The notes beneath the pieces were generated by a model. It ran no database searches. It was not told the DNA's origin and saw only the letters and a list, made by a program, of their open reading frames with translations. This document shows positions 5,346-6,366 of a DNA stretch of 6,366 bases, in pieces. Where the stretch lies: positions 1 through 6,366 of the forward strand of contig DATLAN010000651.1 in NCBI GenBank assembly GCA_035527455.1, given 5' to 3'. The DNA comes from DATLAN01 sp035527455. Lineage in GTDB: Bacteria; Planctomycetota; Planctomycetia; Pirellulales; Thermoguttaceae. The position numbers and the translations under genes were made by a program. Every line of letters begins with the position of its first letter. The stretch's first letter is position 1.

Positions 5346-6366
5346 TCACGCATAACGCATCAACTCCGTCTTGTCTACCTGCCCACCGACGAACTGCCGG
5401 GCGATCCGGCCGCGGCTGACGAGCAGAATGCGGTCGGCGTGGGCCAGGAGCATCTCCGGCTCGCACGAGCTGAGCACCACCGCCGTGCCTTGGTCCTTCA
5501 GTTCGGCCACCAGTCGCATCACCTCGCTCTTGGCCGAGACGTCCATTCCCCGGGTGGGCTCGTCGAGCAGGAGCACGCGGACCGGGCCGAGCAGCCAGCG
5601 GGCGATGACGATCTTCTGCTGGTTCCCGCCGGAGAGGTTCCCGGTCTGCATCCGCGGCTCGGCCGGCCGGCACTCGACCCGCGAGAGCATCGGCCGGCTG
5701 GCGGCGATCTCCTTGCCCGAGGTCAGCCACTCGCCCACGTTTCGGCGGAGATGGGCCAGGGTGACGTTCTTGTAGACTTCCGTTCGCATGAAGAGGCTTT
5801 CGGCCCGATCGGCCGCCACCAGCACGACGCCCTTTCGCACCGCGTCGTGCGTGCTGCCCGGCTTGAGCGGCTGGCCGTCCAGCAGTACCCGTCCATGCTT
5901 CGGGCGGAGGAAACCGGCCAGCGTCTGGACGATCTCCTGGTGCCCGGCGCCGGCGAATCCGTAAAGCCCCAGACATTCGCCCGGCGAGACCTCGAGGCCG
6001 ACCTCGGAGAACCGGCCGGGCAGTCCGAGATCGCGCGCGGCCAGCACGGGCGGCTCGGCCGTGCGCGGCGGGAGCGTGGTGCCCTGCTCGTAGCCTTGTT
6101 CGGTTTGCCCGAGTTCACGCCCGAGCATGGCACGGATCACGTGATGTTTCTCCAACCGGGCCGCGTCGGTGGTTTCCAGCCGCCGGCCGTCGCGGAGGAT
6201 CGTCACGCGATCGCAGATTTCCAGCACGTCTTCGATGAAGTGGCTGATGAAGACGACCGCCACGCCACGGTCGCGGAGCCGCCGGATCAGGTCGAACAGC
6301 CGCCGCGTCTCCAGCGGGCTCAAGGCACTGGTCGGCTCGTCGAGGATCAGCACCCGGGCGCCGCTG
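5346..6366 (-). CDS. Sugar ABC transporter ATP-binding protein, RbsA/XylG/MglA type (5' end cut by window edge)
   Basis: This is the energy-coupling subunit of a carbohydrate importer. It would bind the cytoplasmic face of the permease encoded next and hydrolyse ATP to drive sugar uptake. About 339 residues are visible, ending in TGA; family members are usually near 500 residues, so roughly 160 N-terminal residues, with the first Walker A, Q-loop and signature, lie outside. The visible part begins at the Walker B of domain 1 (GARVLILDEPTSALS), followed by its switch histidine (FISHFIEDV). Domain 2 has a Walker A-like loop without the lysine (GFAGAGHQE), the signature LSGGNQQK, Walker B VLLLDEPTRGMDV, and SSCEPE where a switch histidine would be. 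A lysine-less second Walker A and missing second histidine are usual for this family, so domain 1 is probably the main catalytic site. The first visible codon in the Walker B stretch, GTG at 6353, is an internal valine and not a start. The substrate cannot be read from the sequence. Confidence 0.95.
   Translation of the reverse strand, partial: SGARVLILDEPTSALSPLETRRLFDLIRRLRDRGVAVVFISHFIEDVLEICDRVTILRDGRRLETTDAARLEKHHVIRAMLGRELGQTEQGYEQGTTLPPRTAEPPVLAARDLGLPGRFSEVGLEVSPGECLGLYGFAGAGHQEIVQTLAGFLRPKHGRVLLDGQPLKPGSTHDAVRKGVVLVAADRAESLFMRTEVYKNVTLAHLRRNVGEWLTSGKEIAASRPMLSRVECRPAEPRMQTGNLSGGNQQKIVIARWLLGPVRVLLLDEPTRGMDVSAKSEVMRLVAELKDQGTAVVLSSCEPEMLLAHADRILLVSRGRIARQFVGGQVDKTELMRYA

Overview
The window looks like ordinary chromosomal DNA from a GC-rich bacterium. 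Several traits suggest a planctomycete, perhaps of the Pirellulales: strong GGC/CCG codon bias, a type-II (MOFRL-family) glycerate kinase, a large membrane-anchored dynamin-like GTPase, and short palindromic repeats in the gaps between genes. This placement is an inference from style; there is no marker gene. All five supported genes lie on the minus strand, so the window is transcribed from right to left. I see no RNA gene, insertion sequence, CRISPR array or plus-strand gene.

In transcription order the layout is as follows. (1) 6366-5346 is the 3' two-thirds of a double-domain sugar ABC transporter ATPase (RbsA/XylG/MglA type), cut by the window edge. (2) 5294-4182 is its partner permease (RbsC/XylH type). 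(3) 4176-3559 is a 205-residue protein of unknown function with one membrane anchor, starting 5 nt after the permease stop and clearly cotranscribed. (4) 3558-3462 is a gap with a composite palindromic element. (5) 3461-2106 is a glycerate 2-kinase. (6) 2105-1905 is a gap of about 200 nt whose first part still reads like coding sequence. (7) 1904-102 is a membrane-anchored P-loop GTPase. (8) 101-1 is the downstream gap, ending in a perfect 25-bp inverted repeat.

Functionally, the ATPase, permease and probably the 205-residue protein form one inner-membrane import unit; the periplasmic binding protein is not in view and may lie upstream. The glycerate kinase would feed glycerate into glycolysis as 2-phosphoglycerate. 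Its position suggests, but does not prove, that the imported compound is degraded through glycerate. The GTPase has no obvious link to sugar metabolism and may be its own transcription unit.

No clearly new biological system is visible. The points most worth a second look are the nested inverted repeat at the left edge, a 21-bp repeat shared by two gaps of the transporter region, a pair of mutually exclusive hairpins before the kinase gene, the uncharacterised transporter-linked protein, and the coding-like tail after the kinase stop codon.
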